A stretch of 64,000 nucleotides of DNA from Spirosoma agri (lineage in GTDB: Bacteria; Bacteroidota; Bacteroidia; Cytophagales; Spirosomataceae), in NCBI RefSeq assembly GCF_010747415.1, contig NZ_JAAGNZ010000001.1:2914001-2978000 (forward strand). The letters are read 5' to 3'. The notes beneath the pieces are model-generated. The model was not told the origin of the DNA. It did no database searches and worked only from the letters and a program-made list of their open reading frames with translations. The position numbers were made by a program, and so were the translations under genes. Every line of letters starts with the position of its first letter. Position 1 is the stretch's first letter. Below, in pieces: positions 26,393 through 35,784 of this stretch.

Positions 26393-28798
26393 ATGAAAAT
26401 AAATTTACTGGTTCTGTTGCTTTTTCCTCTGTTAACTATTGCCCAATCCAAAACCGATCAGCCGGCATCGATAAAAGGGGTACTGATCGACGAGCAAAAC
26501 AAGCCAATACCCTTTGGGACCGTTTCGTTGCATAAAAAGTCGGATTCGACGCTGGTAACAGGTACGCTGTCGGACGAAACCGGGACGTTCGAACTGCGCA
26601 GTAAGCCCGGTACGTTCTGGATGAAAATCAGCGTCGTATCGTACCAGGATCGCCGGATACCGACCGTGCAGGTAGTGGATAAGACGGTCGATTTAGGAAA
26701 GCTCGTGCTTAAGACCAGTACCAAACGACTGGATGAGGTGGTCGTAAAAGGTGAGCGAAGCCAGATGGAATTGTCGCTGGACAAACGGATTTTCAATGTT
26801 GGTAAAGATCTGGCCAATGCCGGTGGAACCGCCGTCGATATTTTGAGCAACGTGCCGTCGGTAGCGGTCGATGCCGAAGGAAACGTAAGCCTGCGGGGCA
26901 GCAACAGCGTGCGGATTTTGATCGATGGAAAACCCTCGGGGCTGGTGAGTCTGCGGGGAGGCAGCGGCTTGCAGCAGTTGCAGGGCAGCAGCATTGAGCG
27001 GGTGGAAGTGATTACGAACCCATCGGCCCGCTACGAAGCCGAGGGGATGGGCGGGGTGATCAATATCGTGTTGAAAAAAGAACAGCGGGAGGGCATCAAT
27101 GGCTCGTTCGATCTGATAACGGGCTATCCCGCCAATTTTGGCCTGGCGGCCAACGTAAACTACCGCCGGAAAAACTTGAACTTCTTTGTCAATTACACGA
27201 CCTCATACCGGAACACGCCCGGCCGCAGTTCATTGTATCAGGAGTTATACCGGAACGATACGACGTTTATCACGCAACAGAATTCGACCAATCGCCTGGA
27301 GGGGCTGAACAATAACGCGCGGGCTGGTCTTGATTACTTCTTCAACCCTAAAAACGTCCTGACGGCTTCGTACACCTACCGACTGAGCAAGGGAAAACGG
27401 TATGCCGATATTCTGTACCGGGATTATCAGTTCTCGACCAATAACCTGCGCAGTACGACCCTCCGTACGCAGGATGAAACCGAAACGGAGCCGAACTCAG
27501 AATATGCGCTGACGTATAAACGAACGTTCGCCCGCGAAGGCCATGAACTGACTGCCGATGTGCGCTACCTGGACAACTGGGAAAGCTCCGATCAGTATTT
27601 CAACCAGCAGACCTACCAGGCCGATGGCATTACGGCCAGTAGCGTGCCAACGCTGCAACGATCGCTCAACGATGAAACGGAAAAACAGTTCCTGGTGCAA
27701 ATCGATTACATCCGTCCGTTCAGTAAGAACGGGAAAGTGGAAGCGGGACTGCGCAGCAGCTCGCGCGACATGACCAATGATTATTCCGTCACTCAACGGG
27801 CCGATAATGGTCTCTACCTCCCCCTGCCGGGCCTCACGAACGATTTTCTGTACGAGGAGCGAATCAATGCCGTCTATGGCATAATCGGCAACAAAACGCG
27901 TAAACTGTCCTATCAGGCGGGACTACGGGCCGAGCTGACCGACGTGACGACGACGCTTCGGCAAACCAACGATGTCAATCCGCGCCACTATGCGAACCTG
28001 TTCCCGAGCGTGCACGTAACCTACGATCTTCCCCGGCAGCATGCGGTGCAACTGAGCTACAGCCGCCGGATTCGTCGTCCGCAATACAACGATCTGAGCC
28101 CGTTTTCGACCTTTAGCGATAACCGGAATTTCTGGAGTGGCAACCCGAACCTGAACCCTGAATTCACGAATGCGTTTGAAATGGGCCACATCAAATACAT
28201 GAACAAAGGGTCCATCAGTTCGTCGGTTTACTACCGGCATACCACCGACAAAATATTGTCGATCCGGCGGGTCAACGAACAGGGTTATGCTGCGACCCGA
28301 CCCGAAAATCTGGCCAGCGAACAGTCGTACGGAGCCGAATTTTCCGGTTCATACGCGCTGTCTACCTGGTGGAAACTGGATGGCAGTGTCAACTTTTTCC
28401 GGGCTATAACCAATGGGGGTAACCTCGATGTCAACTACCAGAGTGATACCTACAGCTGGTTTACCCGGATGATTTCCCGGTTTACGCTCCCCAGATCGAC
28501 GGATATTCAGCTACGCGGTAATTACGAAGCCCCCCAGAAAACGCCACAGGGACAACGCAAAGCACTGGCTACACTCGATTTGTCCATTAGCCGGGACCTG
28601 TTCAACAACAACGGTACGCTTACCCTGAACGTACTCGATGTGTTCAATTCCCGTCGCTTCCGGTCCGTTACGGAGGGGGAGAATTTTTACGCGGAAAACA
28701 GTTCCCAATACCGGGTTCGCCAGTTCAACCTGACCCTGAGCTATCGGCTGCGCCAGGCCAAGAAGAAAGCGAAAGAAGGCGGGGAAGGAGAATTCTAA
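26393..28798 (+). CDS. Outer-membrane receptor with CarboxypepD_reg domain (TonB-dependent receptor-like)
   Basis: An 801-residue protein: signal peptide (MKINLLVLLLFPLLTIAQ), an N-terminal carboxypeptidase-regulatory-like domain (KGVLIDEQNKPIPFGTVSLH), a plug domain (VDILSNVPSVAVDAEGNVSL, RILIDGKPSGL, RVEVITNPSARYEAEGMGG), and a long beta barrel (OMP_b-brl_3 type) to a C-terminal strand plus KKKAKEGGEGEF. It is of the outer-membrane family common in this phylum and may import a peptide or other ligand, though the ligand is unknown. The ATG at 26393 begins the signal peptide; the open frame extends 47 codons upstream, which lack signal features. Confidence 0.88.
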   Translation: MKINLLVLLLFPLLTIAQSKTDQPASIKGVLIDEQNKPIPFGTVSLHKKSDSTLVTGTLSDETGTFELRSKPGTFWMKISVVSYQDRRIPTVQVVDKTVDLGKLVLKTSTKRLDEVVVKGERSQMELSLDKRIFNVGKDLANAGGTAVDILSNVPSVAVDAEGNVSLRGSNSVRILIDGKPSGLVSLRGGSGLQQLQGSSIERVEVITNPSARYEAEGMGGVINIVLKKEQREGINGSFDLITGYPANFGLAANVNYRRKNLNFFVNYTTSYRNTPGRSSLYQELYRNDTTFITQQNSTNRLEGLNNNARAGLDYFFNPKNVLTASYTYRLSKGKRYADILYRDYQFSTNNLRSTTLRTQDETETEPNSEYALTYKRTFAREGHELTADVRYLDNWESSDQYFNQQTYQADGITASSVPTLQRSLNDETEKQFLVQIDYIRPFSKNGKVEAGLRSSSRDMTNDYSVTQRADNGLYLPLPGLTNDFLYEERINAVYGIIGNKTRKLSYQAGLRAELTDVTTTLRQTNDVNPRHYANLFPSVHVTYDLPRQHAVQLSYSRRIRRPQYNDLSPFSTFSDNRNFWSGNPNLNPEFTNAFEMGHIKYMNKGSISSSVYYRHTTDKILSIRRVNEQGYAATRPENLASEQSYGAEFSGSYALSTWWKLDGSVNFFRAITNGGNLDVNYQSDTYSWFTRMISRFTLPRSTDIQLRGNYEAPQKTPQGQRKALATLDLSISRDLFNNNGTLTLNVLDVFNSRRFRSVTEGENFYAENSSQYRVRQFNLTLSYRLRQAKKKAKEGGEGEF

Positions 28799-29149
28799 AA
28801 AAGTAGGGACACAACGAGCACCAAAGGAGCGCGATGGTCACAACGATATGTTTCTCCGTGTCCTTTATGCTCGTTGTGTTTTCCTGATTGTTATATTTGC
28901 CGCACTGAATATCACAACCGCTCCATATTGCGCCCTGGCGCCAAAATCGTAATCTACGTAAGTAGATCGTTTTGCTGCGCCCCAATCAATCGGTCAGGAA
29001 CACGTTTCTGACCAAATCCCTACTTTTTAGTTTGCGTTGACGCCCATGAAATTGTGACCTTTCATGACTGGCCGGTATGCTTCGTCGCTTGCCGGTCAGG
29101 GTTGTGTTCAACAACGAGGGCCTAATCAATTTTTAACTGTGAATCAACA
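28799..29149. other. Intergenic spacer after the receptor gene
   Basis: The 351-bp spacer holds a terminator hairpin at 28809-28879. No gene was seen. Confidence 0.6.
28809..28879 (+). terminator. Probable terminator of the receptor gene
   Basis: ACACAACGAGCA pairs perfectly with TGCTCGTTGTGT; imperfect pairing (AAAGGA with TCCTTT) continues inward. TTTTCC follows the right arm. Confidence 0.6.
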
Positions 29150-29944
29150 ATGGAACAACATAGCGTAAACAAGGCCATTATTCGTGATTTTTATCGACGC
29201 GTGATGGGGCAGGGGGATATGGCTTTCGCCGAGGAAATCATTGCGGACGCGTATATCCAGCATAGCCCGATGGGAAAGCCCGGTAAAGCGGGTCTGTTGG
29301 AAGCCCTTGCCGCCTTCAAGCAGATGCCCAAACCCGTGGTTACGTCGAAGCCATTCATGCGGCTGATCGCGGAAGGTGAGTATGTCGTCACGAACATCTG
29401 CTTCGACTGGGGTGGGGTGCAGAAGGTGGTTGTTGATCTGTTTCGCTTTCAGCATGGACAGGTTATCGAGCATTGGGATGTGGTGCAGGATCAACCTGAA
29501 ATTTCCCGGAATGGCCATTCCCGGAATGGTAATTCCCGGAATGGCAATGCTATGATGGACGGACCCGTTGACGCCGATCGTGACGAACCAACCGAACCGA
29601 ACAAAACCTTGATTGCTGCCTATTATCAGCACATTTGGATTGATCGACAGGTTGATCAGCTGGCTGCGTACGTGGCCGTTGATCTGATTCAGCATGACCC
29701 CGACATCGCAAATGGTATAGCAGGTTTGCGGGCGTATCTGCACCAGGAATCCATGGCCATCAAGACGGTACACCGGATCATTGGCGACGGTAACTTCGTT
29801 GTTGTTCAGGCAAGCGGTGAGCTAACTGGCAAACCGACCGTGTTCTATGATATCCTGCGATTGAGCGCGGGAAAGATCACTGAACAGTGGCGCGTTCATC
29901 AGGCTATACCCGACAAAATGGAACACACAAACGGGATGATCTAA
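29150..29944 (+). CDS. Tandem SnoaL-like (NTF2-fold) protein
   Basis: A 264-residue protein with two SnoaL-like domains, about residues 5-120 and 150-255. The first ends LFRFQHGQVIEHWDVVQ and the second ILRLSAGKITEQWRVHQ, the same closing strand pattern in each copy. Related single-domain proteins act as cyclases, isomerases or binding proteins, so the reaction is unknown. The domains are joined by a linker, SRNGHSRNGNSRNGN, coded by three 15-bp repeats. No signal peptide was seen, so it is probably cytoplasmic. It converges with a lipoprotein gene and has no partner genes. Confidence 0.85.
   Translation: MEQHSVNKAIIRDFYRRVMGQGDMAFAEEIIADAYIQHSPMGKPGKAGLLEALAAFKQMPKPVVTSKPFMRLIAEGEYVVTNICFDWGGVQKVVVDLFRFQHGQVIEHWDVVQDQPEISRNGHSRNGNSRNGNAMMDGPVDADRDEPTEPNKTLIAAYYQHIWIDRQVDQLAAYVAVDLIQHDPDIANGIAGLRAYLHQESMAIKTVHRIIGDGNFVVVQASGELTGKPTVFYDILRLSAGKITEQWRVHQAIPDKMEHTNGMI
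29503..29547 (+). repeat. Three 15-bp tandem repeats inside the SnoaL linker
   Basis: Three consecutive units share TTCCCGGAATGG with variation in the last three bases. Each includes the palindrome ATTCCCGGAAT. The unit is a multiple of three, so copy-number change would alter linker length without frameshift. Confidence 0.85.
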
Positions 29945-29970
29945 CCCTTTTAGTGCATAGAAACGGGCTA

Positions 29971-30007
29971 AAAAAAACGCCCCGAAAGCACTATGCTTTC
30001 GGGGCGT
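29971..30007 (-). terminator. Terminator of the 347-residue lipoprotein gene
   Basis: On the minus strand a 13-bp perfect stem (ACGCCCCGAAAGC with its complement) is followed by a run of at least six T residues, about 20 bp after the stop at 30026. Confidence 0.9.
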
Positions 30008-30025
30008 CTGACATTAATGAATGTA

Positions 30026-31069
30026 CTACTGATACTGAATGTACATCGGCTTAGGCGTTAGGGCCAGCACTTCTGCCGGGGTCATAATGCGAGAGCCCGG
30101 CTTGCGGAAATCGTTGTCGTAAAACAGTTTGAATCCTGTATACTGAACCGGTTCTTTCTCAATATAAGCGCGGTACGAATCTTTTTTGAGTACCGGCGGG
30201 CCCCAGCCATCCATATCCATAACGATCTGAACATTAGGGTCGAGTTTGATATTCTTGTAGTTCTTGATCATGCCCTGCGTAAAGCGGTGAACGACCAGCA
30301 CCTTGGGGGGAATATTATTTTCTTTCACCACCTTGCTCAGAAACTGTACGGCCTGGTTTACATCGGCGGCATCGTAGCTGCCAATTTTCGTACCCGGTTT
30401 CGCACCGGTCACCATCGAAAATTCGGGATCGATACCCAGATGGACGAACGGTAGTTTAAGGTATTTTTCCAGGAACTTCATTTCCGGGCCAAGGGGAGCA
30501 TGACCTCGCTGAATGTCCAGAAACACGATCGACTTGTGATCGTTGCCCCATTTCAGGACTTTCTTGATCGTTTTATCGGACATCCGCATGCGGTAGCCGC
30601 CATCTTTGCCCGGCGCGCCCTGAGCCGATATCGCCACTAAATGCAAGGCAGGCTGGATGGGCGTCGACGGATCGGCTTTCTCCCAGTTCTTGATTTCGCG
30701 ATCCAGCCGTTCTAACATTTCATCTTTAGGGTATTTTCCCAGAATCCCCATTTTCTTGGAGTGCGGATTCCCGTAATACGCAAAGATACGGTACTTGGGT
30801 AGCAGTGCCCCGCTTGGCGCATACGTCATCGAATCGAGCGACGAGTCGCCACTAGATGGTGTGTTAGCGTTTCCTGTCGACGCAGCGGCCGTTGCCGACG
30901 CATCCGTTGCCGGTTTTTCGGTTGAATCGGTCTTGGTAGCAGCCGGTTCAGCCGATGCTTCCGCCGTAATTTTGCCGGTTTGAGTTGGACGTTCCTGTTT
31001 TGATTCGGAAGAGCAGCCAGTGAGATGGCTAAGAGCCAGCAGTGTTAGAGCGGCCAGGGAAAAACGCAT
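30026..31069 (-). CDS. Lipoprotein of unknown function
   Basis: A 347-residue lipoprotein: signal peptide with lipobox LTGC (Cys19), a Ser/Thr/Ala-rich linker of about 65 residues, and a folded domain from about residue 85. The domain contains KYRIFAYYGNPHSKKMGILG, ISAQGAPGKDGGYRMRMSDK, SIVFLDIQRGHAPLG and FVHLGIDPEFSM. The alternating strands and helices with an acidic residue at strand ends (FLDIQ, LGIDPEF, VMDMDGWG) suggest a TIM barrel, possibly a glycosidase-like or sugar-binding fold, but I could not name a family. It has its own terminator. The ATG at 31069 gives a normal signal; an in-frame TTG is 3 codons upstream. Confidence 0.8.
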   Translation of the reverse strand: MRFSLAALTLLALSHLTGCSSESKQERPTQTGKITAEASAEPAATKTDSTEKPATDASATAAASTGNANTPSSGDSSLDSMTYAPSGALLPKYRIFAYYGNPHSKKMGILGKYPKDEMLERLDREIKNWEKADPSTPIQPALHLVAISAQGAPGKDGGYRMRMSDKTIKKVLKWGNDHKSIVFLDIQRGHAPLGPEMKFLEKYLKLPFVHLGIDPEFSMVTGAKPGTKIGSYDAADVNQAVQFLSKVVKENNIPPKVLVVHRFTQGMIKNYKNIKLDPNVQIVMDMDGWGPPVLKKDSYRAYIEKEPVQYTGFKLFYDNDFRKPGSRIMTPAEVLALTPKPMYIQYQ

Positions 31070-31170
31070 GTTAATCAACTAAGTTAAGAGAAAATTCAAG
31101 ACACCACGGGTTGGCTGCACAGGGTGCAGTCAGACCTAACAATGCAAGTATAGATGCTTCTTGTAACTTT

Positions 31171-31791
31171 TCAAAGCAGAAGCTCTCCTAAGCCCTGGCG
31201 AATTATTGAAAAATCATCATCTGTTGCATCAACGATTGTTGATGGAATATTGCCGCCGTAGCCACCATCGATCACGATATCGACCTGGTGCTGAAACTTC
31301 TCGAAAATCAGTTCCGGGTCGGTCGAATACTCGATTATTTCATCTTCATCGCGGATGGATGTCGTGATAATCGGGTTGCCGAGCAGGTGGACAATCTGGC
31401 GGGGAATGCTATTGTCCGGCACCCGAATACCTACCGTTTTCTTGTTGGTATTGAGGAGCTTAGGTACACTGCCGCTTGCTTCCAGAATGAACGTGAAGGG
31501 GCCAGGCAAGAGCTTTTTCATCAGCTTGAACGCCTGATTGCTGACCCGCGCGTAATCGGCGATGTGACTTAGGTCATAACAGATGAATGAGAAGTCATTT
31601 TTGGTCGGTTTGATCCCCTTGATACGGGCAACCCGTTCGACGGCGCGGGCATTGTGGATGTCGCAGCCCATTCCGTAGATCGTGTCCGTTGGATAGATAA
31701 TCACCGCCCCATTCCGCAACGCAGTAACGATCGATTCAAGGCGTCGGGGGTCAGGATTTTGAGGATATAGTTTAATAAATTCAGCAGGCAT
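31171..31791 (-). CDS. yciO: YciO-type protein of the TsaC/Sua5 (YrdC) family
   Basis: A 206-residue protein, the same length as E. coli YciO and similar along the whole chain: [57 protein letters not shown] and [17 protein letters not shown]. The fold binds nucleotides and RNA; TsaC-type members make threonylcarbamoyl-AMP for tRNA t6A, while YciO's own role is less settled. The catalytic-site KTVGIRVP is intact. It lies between the lipoprotein gene and a glycosyltransferase gene, both on the same strand, with spacers of about 100 bp. Confidence 0.88.
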   Translation of the reverse strand: MPAEFIKLYPQNPDPRRLESIVTALRNGAVIIYPTDTIYGMGCDIHNARAVERVARIKGIKPTKNDFSFICYDLSHIADYARVSNQAFKLMKKLLPGPFTFILEASGSVPKLLNTNKKTVGIRVPDNSIPRQIVHLLGNPIITTSIRDEDEIIEYSTDPELIFEKFQHQVDIVIDGGYGGNIPSTIVDATDDDFSIIRQGLGELLL

Positions 31792-31886
31792 GGGATGTCC
31801 GGTTTTCGATTTTTGGGTTCAGTTCGTAAACGTATCCGGATCAATCTCGGGCAACGTCTAACCGAAAACAATAAACTGAAAACTAG

Positions 31887-32930
31887 CTAAACCAGTTTCA
31901 CCTGTGGATACGGTGACTGCGGTGACCGACGCCATTTGAGGTAATGACGATACAGGCTATTGATTGGCAGATGAAGGTGGCTAAGGCTCAGAATCAGTGT
32001 AGTTAGCACACCCGGCGGTTCTATATACTGCAATAACTGGCCGAACTGGATCGCTAAATCGAACTGTTCGGTGTAAAACGCTTTTCGGATAAGTTTTCGA
32101 ATACGCTTGGCCAGTGCCTTATAGTCGGAAGGGGCCGTGCAGCGATCGAAGGCTTTGTAACAAACGGCCAGGGACGAACGCAGTAGCTGATTACCCGGCA
32201 TGATCACCTGCGACTGCATGGAGTCGGCCAGCCGACGCTTCTGCGTTAACACCTCGTCGAGGTAAGCGTAGTGATAGTGCCGTGAAGAGCGCACCCAGAA
32301 GTCAAAATCCTCAAAAGAAAGTGTCTCGTCGTACCCACCGAGTTCATTCAGTACATCCCGGCGCATCATCATTGTTGGCGTACAAATAAAATAGGACTCC
32401 AGAATGTTTCGGAAGACATCGCCGGAGGGGACTTTGACACGGGTATGACCATGCTCATCGACGGGGTAATGAAGGGCCGTTTCGGTGCCCTGCTCGTCGA
32501 TGTAAGCTGCATTGGAAAAGACAACGGCGTAAGGACCGGCGAGTTCTTCAAACAGGTCTGCCTGTAGTGAGATCCGGTTTGGCAGGAGCACATCATCAGC
32601 CGACAGATCGATAATATAACGACCACCAGCCAGGGCAAGACCCTGATTGAACGCCCGGTTTAAACCGAGATTGGTCGGATTGGGGAGGAAACGCACGGCC
32701 GGATGGCGACTCACAAATCGGGTAATGACATCCGCTGACCCATCCGTGCTGCCATTATCGATAACGATCAGTTCGACATTGGGGTAGGTCTGATCAACGA
32801 CGGACTGGAGGGCCTGCTCGACATAGGCTTCGTGATTATAGCTGGTGCAAATAACGCTCACCCACGGCTTTATCTGATTTAGATAAGGACTCATTGGCAG
32901 CGGATTCGATTGGCCAGTAACTGAAATCAT
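31887..32930 (-). CDS. Glycosyltransferase family 2
   Basis: A 347-residue GT2 enzyme. WVSVICTSYNHEAYVEQALQ, DQTYPNVELIVIDNGSTDGS and the metal-binding acidic motif IDLSADDVLLPNR form the GT-A nucleotide-sugar domain (residues about 20-240), with YDETLSFEDFDFWVRSS further on. A helical tail follows, with no clear membrane helix, so it may act as a peripheral enzyme in polysaccharide or glycan synthesis. Donor and acceptor are unknown. No other glycan genes are adjacent. The ATG at 32930 was kept; a second ATG 12 codons in (32894) is equally possible. Confidence 0.88.
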   Translation of the reverse strand: MISVTGQSNPLPMSPYLNQIKPWVSVICTSYNHEAYVEQALQSVVDQTYPNVELIVIDNGSTDGSADVITRFVSRHPAVRFLPNPTNLGLNRAFNQGLALAGGRYIIDLSADDVLLPNRISLQADLFEELAGPYAVVFSNAAYIDEQGTETALHYPVDEHGHTRVKVPSGDVFRNILESYFICTPTMMMRRDVLNELGGYDETLSFEDFDFWVRSSRHYHYAYLDEVLTQKRRLADSMQSQVIMPGNQLLRSSLAVCYKAFDRCTAPSDYKALAKRIRKLIRKAFYTEQFDLAIQFGQLLQYIEPPGVLTTLILSLSHLHLPINSLYRHYLKWRRSPQSPYPQVKLV

Positions 32931-33178
32931 ACGGGCTGATCAGTTGATAGAACGGCAGAACTAAAAAATTAGACGAAAAGGTTAATTAGACGCTCTACAA
33001 TACTACAATCCTTTAGTTACCGAATCCGAAATTTTTGAGCAAACGGACTTACGCTGATTGATCGACCGGTGAACTCGTGCAGATGGCCCGGTTCTTCGCC
33101 TGAGTCGACCGGCACAGAGAACTGAGGACAGCAACTGTCGTTCGCCGGGGTGCTTCTATAGAGGGGTTAGGGTGAGCA

Positions 33179-33208
33179 AACGCCACCTTATGTGCTGGGA
33201 GTGGCGTT
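33179..33208 (-). terminator. Hairpin spanning the stop codon of the YihY-type gene
   Basis: AACGCCAC and GTGGCGTT form an 8-bp stem around the stop codon at 33188-33190. No T-run follows on the minus strand, so the function is uncertain. Confidence 0.4.
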
Positions 33209-34141
33209 CGTTGTTTTTTCGCTGACATTCGGATTGCGGTCCCCTTCAAGGTCATAGAGGGCAACGTTCATCTCAAAACCGAGAATCAGTAACAGCGAAA
33301 TCAGGTTGATCCAGATCATTAGCGCAATGAGCGTGCCGATAGAGCCGTAGACCTTATTGTAAGAACCGAAGTTGGATACGTAATACGAGAAGCCAAGGGT
33401 CGTCAGCACAATCAGGACCGACGCCGTAACAGCCCCCGGTGTGACGAACGCCCATTTCATCCGGACATCGGGTCCGAAGTGATAGATGACCGAGACAGCC
33501 GCCACAAACACCGCAAAGACAATGATATACCGTCCCAGTGCTAAGAGATTAACAAAGATGACGTTGTTTAAAATACCAAAGTGGAGCAGGTAATCGCTGA
33601 CGATACCGCCAACAATCAGAACAACGATGGCCAGAATAAGGGCAACGGCCAGAATAAAGGTCAGACCGATGGCAACGGCTCTCACCTTGAAAAAGCCCCG
33701 CCTGTCCTGCGTTTCATTGGAGGAGTTGAACGCATTCATGAGGGCAACAACGCCACTGGTCGCTGAATAAAGAGCCAGAATAAAACCAAATGAAAGAACA
33801 CCCCCCCGCGGACGGCTAATGATGTCGCGGATCGTTGTCTCGACCGAACTGAACGTGTCACCCGGTAACACCTCCGTCAGGAACCCCATAATCTGGTCTT
33901 CCAGCTTGGGGACGGGGATGTACGGGATTAATGTAAATAGAAAAATAACCGTGGGAAAAACCGACAAAATCAGGCTGTACGATACCGACGCTGCCCGCTC
34001 ACTTGTATCATTCTCCGTAATCTTTACCCCCATCTTTTTTAGAAACTCATACCAGCTCCGCTTCGAATTAAATGGTTTATGTTCGCGGAGCCATACGCGC
34101 GTACCGCGCAACGCTTCTAAGCTCAATAGTTTTTCGATCAT
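33188..34141 (-). CDS. YihY/virulence factor BrkB family membrane protein
   Basis: A 317-residue inner-membrane protein with six predicted helices and the family hallmarks: ERAASVSYSLILSVFPTVIF (first helix region), GFILALYSATSGVVALMNAF in the middle and GSIGTLIALMIWINLISLLL near the end. YihY/BrkB proteins are widespread but their transport role is not established; some were mislabelled RNase BN. The length is normal. The upstream neighbour is the thioesterase gene, 103 bp away on the same strand. The start at the ATG at 34141 gives a cytoplasmic N-terminus of about 50 residues. Confidence 0.9.
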   Translation of the reverse strand: MIEKLLSLEALRGTRVWLREHKPFNSKRSWYEFLKKMGVKITENDTSERAASVSYSLILSVFPTVIFLFTLIPYIPVPKLEDQIMGFLTEVLPGDTFSSVETTIRDIISRPRGGVLSFGFILALYSATSGVVALMNAFNSSNETQDRRGFFKVRAVAIGLTFILAVALILAIVVLIVGGIVSDYLLHFGILNNVIFVNLLALGRYIIVFAVFVAAVSVIYHFGPDVRMKWAFVTPGAVTASVLIVLTTLGFSYYVSNFGSYNKVYGSIGTLIALMIWINLISLLLILGFEMNVALYDLEGDRNPNVSEKTTNATPST

Positions 34142-34244
34142 ACAGGAGTCGGTGTGTAGTGACGCGGCAAATCAACCGGAAATACGATCCGCACTGGTTG
34201 ATTAACAGGCTAATTTACCGACTGATTGACCGTTTCTTAACCGG

Positions 34245-34655
34245 TTACTCAAAAAAAGGTTTTGTGATCGCTACTAAATCATCCGGAGCCCGGCACGGGC
34301 GGCCTGTGTCCGATTTAAGAAAAATAAGCGTGGTTTCGCCCGTATTCAGGAGTTGACCATCCTGATTGAAAATTTCGTATCGGAACAGGATACGGGTATT
34401 GGGTAACTGCGGAACGGTAACCCGTATGGTGAGCAGGTCGTCGTATTTGGCGGGCCGGATAAAGCGCGAACACATGTCGTAGACGGGCATGCCGATACCC
34501 CGCGCTTCGATCGATTTATAGTCTATGCCCAGCTGCCTGAGCGCTTCAACCCGCCCGACCTCGTAAAAACGCGCATAATTGCCGTAATAAACGATACCCA
34601 TCTGGTCCGTGTCATGATAACGAACGCGAATACCCGTAACATCGTGAATAAGCAT
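34245..34655 (-). CDS. Acyl-CoA thioesterase, YbgC/4HBT family
   Basis: A 136-residue hotdog-fold thioesterase. The signature YHDTDQMGIVYYGNYARFYE (residues about 14-33) contains the active-site aspartate and the following aromatic pair of the 4-hydroxybenzoyl-CoA thioesterase group, and the length fits. Such enzymes split acyl-CoA or acyl-ACP in the cytoplasm. The closest functional class cannot be fixed from sequence alone. It lies downstream of mltG on the same strand, separated by a hairpin. Confidence 0.9.
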   Translation of the reverse strand: MLIHDVTGIRVRYHDTDQMGIVYYGNYARFYEVGRVEALRQLGIDYKSIEARGIGMPVYDMCSRFIRPAKYDDLLTIRVTVPQLPNTRILFRYEIFNQDGQLLNTGETTLIFLKSDTGRPCRAPDDLVAITKPFFE

Positions 34656-34677
34656 GGAGAGCTGGCTTTATGAAACA

Positions 34678-34736
34678 AACTAAAAGGTAAGGTAATTAGT
34701 AATTATATAAATTACCAAATAGTTTACCTTTTAGTT
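34678..34736 (-). terminator. Hairpin between mltG and the thioesterase gene
   Basis: AACTAAAAGGTAA at 34678-34690 pairs with TTACCTTTTAGTT at 34724-34736; inside, GGTAATT pairs with AATTACC. It is A/T-rich and lies just after the mltG stop. Confidence 0.5.
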
Positions 34737-34746
34737 ACCTAAAAGG

Positions 34747-35784
34747 CTATTTCATAATCTTCATACGGGTCAGTGCCTGCTGGTACAAGCGAGCATTTGC
34801 CAGATGCTCTGACAGCGTTTTCGAAAACGTATGATAGCCGTTGAAGCTGGCGTTAACGACAAAATAGAGGTAATCGTGTTGCTCGGCATTCAGAACGGCA
34901 TCGATCGTGGCGGGGGCTGGCAGATTGATAGGCCCCGGTGGCAAACCGGTATACCGATAGGTGTTGTAGGGCGAATCGACGGCTAACTGACGGTTCAGTA
35001 AGCGCCGGATGCCGAAATCGCGCAGGGCAAAAATAACCGTTGGATCGGCTTCGAGCTTGATGCCTTGTTTAAGCCGGTTCAGATAAACACCCGCCACGCG
35101 CGGCTGCTCGTCACGCTTGTTGGTTTCGGCGGCTACGATAGAGGCCAGCACCTGCGTTTGCGTCTGAGTCAACCCCAGTGCTTTGGCTTTCGCCTGACGC
35201 TCGGGTGTCCAGAATTTTTTGTATTCGGCACCCATCCGCTCCAGAAAGGCTTCGGGTTTTATGGTCCAGAAGAATTCGTAGGTATTGGGTAGAAATAAAC
35301 AGACGATGGTCGTGGTGTCGAACCCGAACTTTTCGCACGTGGCCGGGTCATTGAGCAGGCTGCCGAGGGCTTTGGGCCCAAATTCGAATTTACTGCCCAG
35401 TCGTTGAATCAGGTCGCTCTTCATACGAACGGTATTGAACGTAACCGGCATAGCATCCTGATCACCGCTGCGGAGTTTGACTAGGGCCGCCCGGTTCCCC
35501 ATACGCGGTTTGATCTCATAACGACCTTCTTTAACTCGCTCCGGGTACTTCATCAGCTTGGCCAGGAACCGGAATGACATTTCATCATTAAGGACATCAT
35601 GCGTTTTGAGCGTATCCATAACCGATTCAAACGTGGCACCCCTCGGAATAAGCAGCGCGAATGTTTTGTCGTTCTCTCGCACCTGAAGATTCGGACTTTT
35701 AAAAATCTGCCAGAAGTAAAACGTGAACGTCGTCAGCAGGATTGAAACGGTGAGAAACAGGCCAATTTTGAGGTTACGCGACAT
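34747..35784 (-). CDS. mltG: Endolytic murein transglycosylase MltG
   Basis: A 345-residue MltG (YceG family). One N-terminal membrane helix (IGLFLTVSILLTTFTFYFW) is followed by a LysM-like region (LLIPRGATFESVMDTLKTHD), and then the catalytic domain with FLPNTYEFFWTI, LASIVAAETNKRDEQPRVAG (catalytic glutamate), NRLKQGIKLEADPTVIFAL, SPYNTYRYTGLPPGPINLP and AVLNAEQHDYLYFVV. It cuts nascent glycan strands in the periplasmic leaflet and sets their length. The full length and all motifs are present. The start at the ATG at 35784 precedes the membrane helix. Confidence 0.95.
   Translation of the reverse strand: MSRNLKIGLFLTVSILLTTFTFYFWQIFKSPNLQVRENDKTFALLIPRGATFESVMDTLKTHDVLNDEMSFRFLAKLMKYPERVKEGRYEIKPRMGNRAALVKLRSGDQDAMPVTFNTVRMKSDLIQRLGSKFEFGPKALGSLLNDPATCEKFGFDTTTIVCLFLPNTYEFFWTIKPEAFLERMGAEYKKFWTPERQAKAKALGLTQTQTQVLASIVAAETNKRDEQPRVAGVYLNRLKQGIKLEADPTVIFALRDFGIRRLLNRQLAVDSPYNTYRYTGLPPGPINLPAPATIDAVLNAEQHDYLYFVVNASFNGYHTFSKTLSEHLANARLYQQALTRMKIMK

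Noticed and set aside
32931-33187. Spacer between the YihY-type and glycosyltransferase genes checked for an RNA gene
   Set aside because: No tRNA or conserved RNA fold was recognised.
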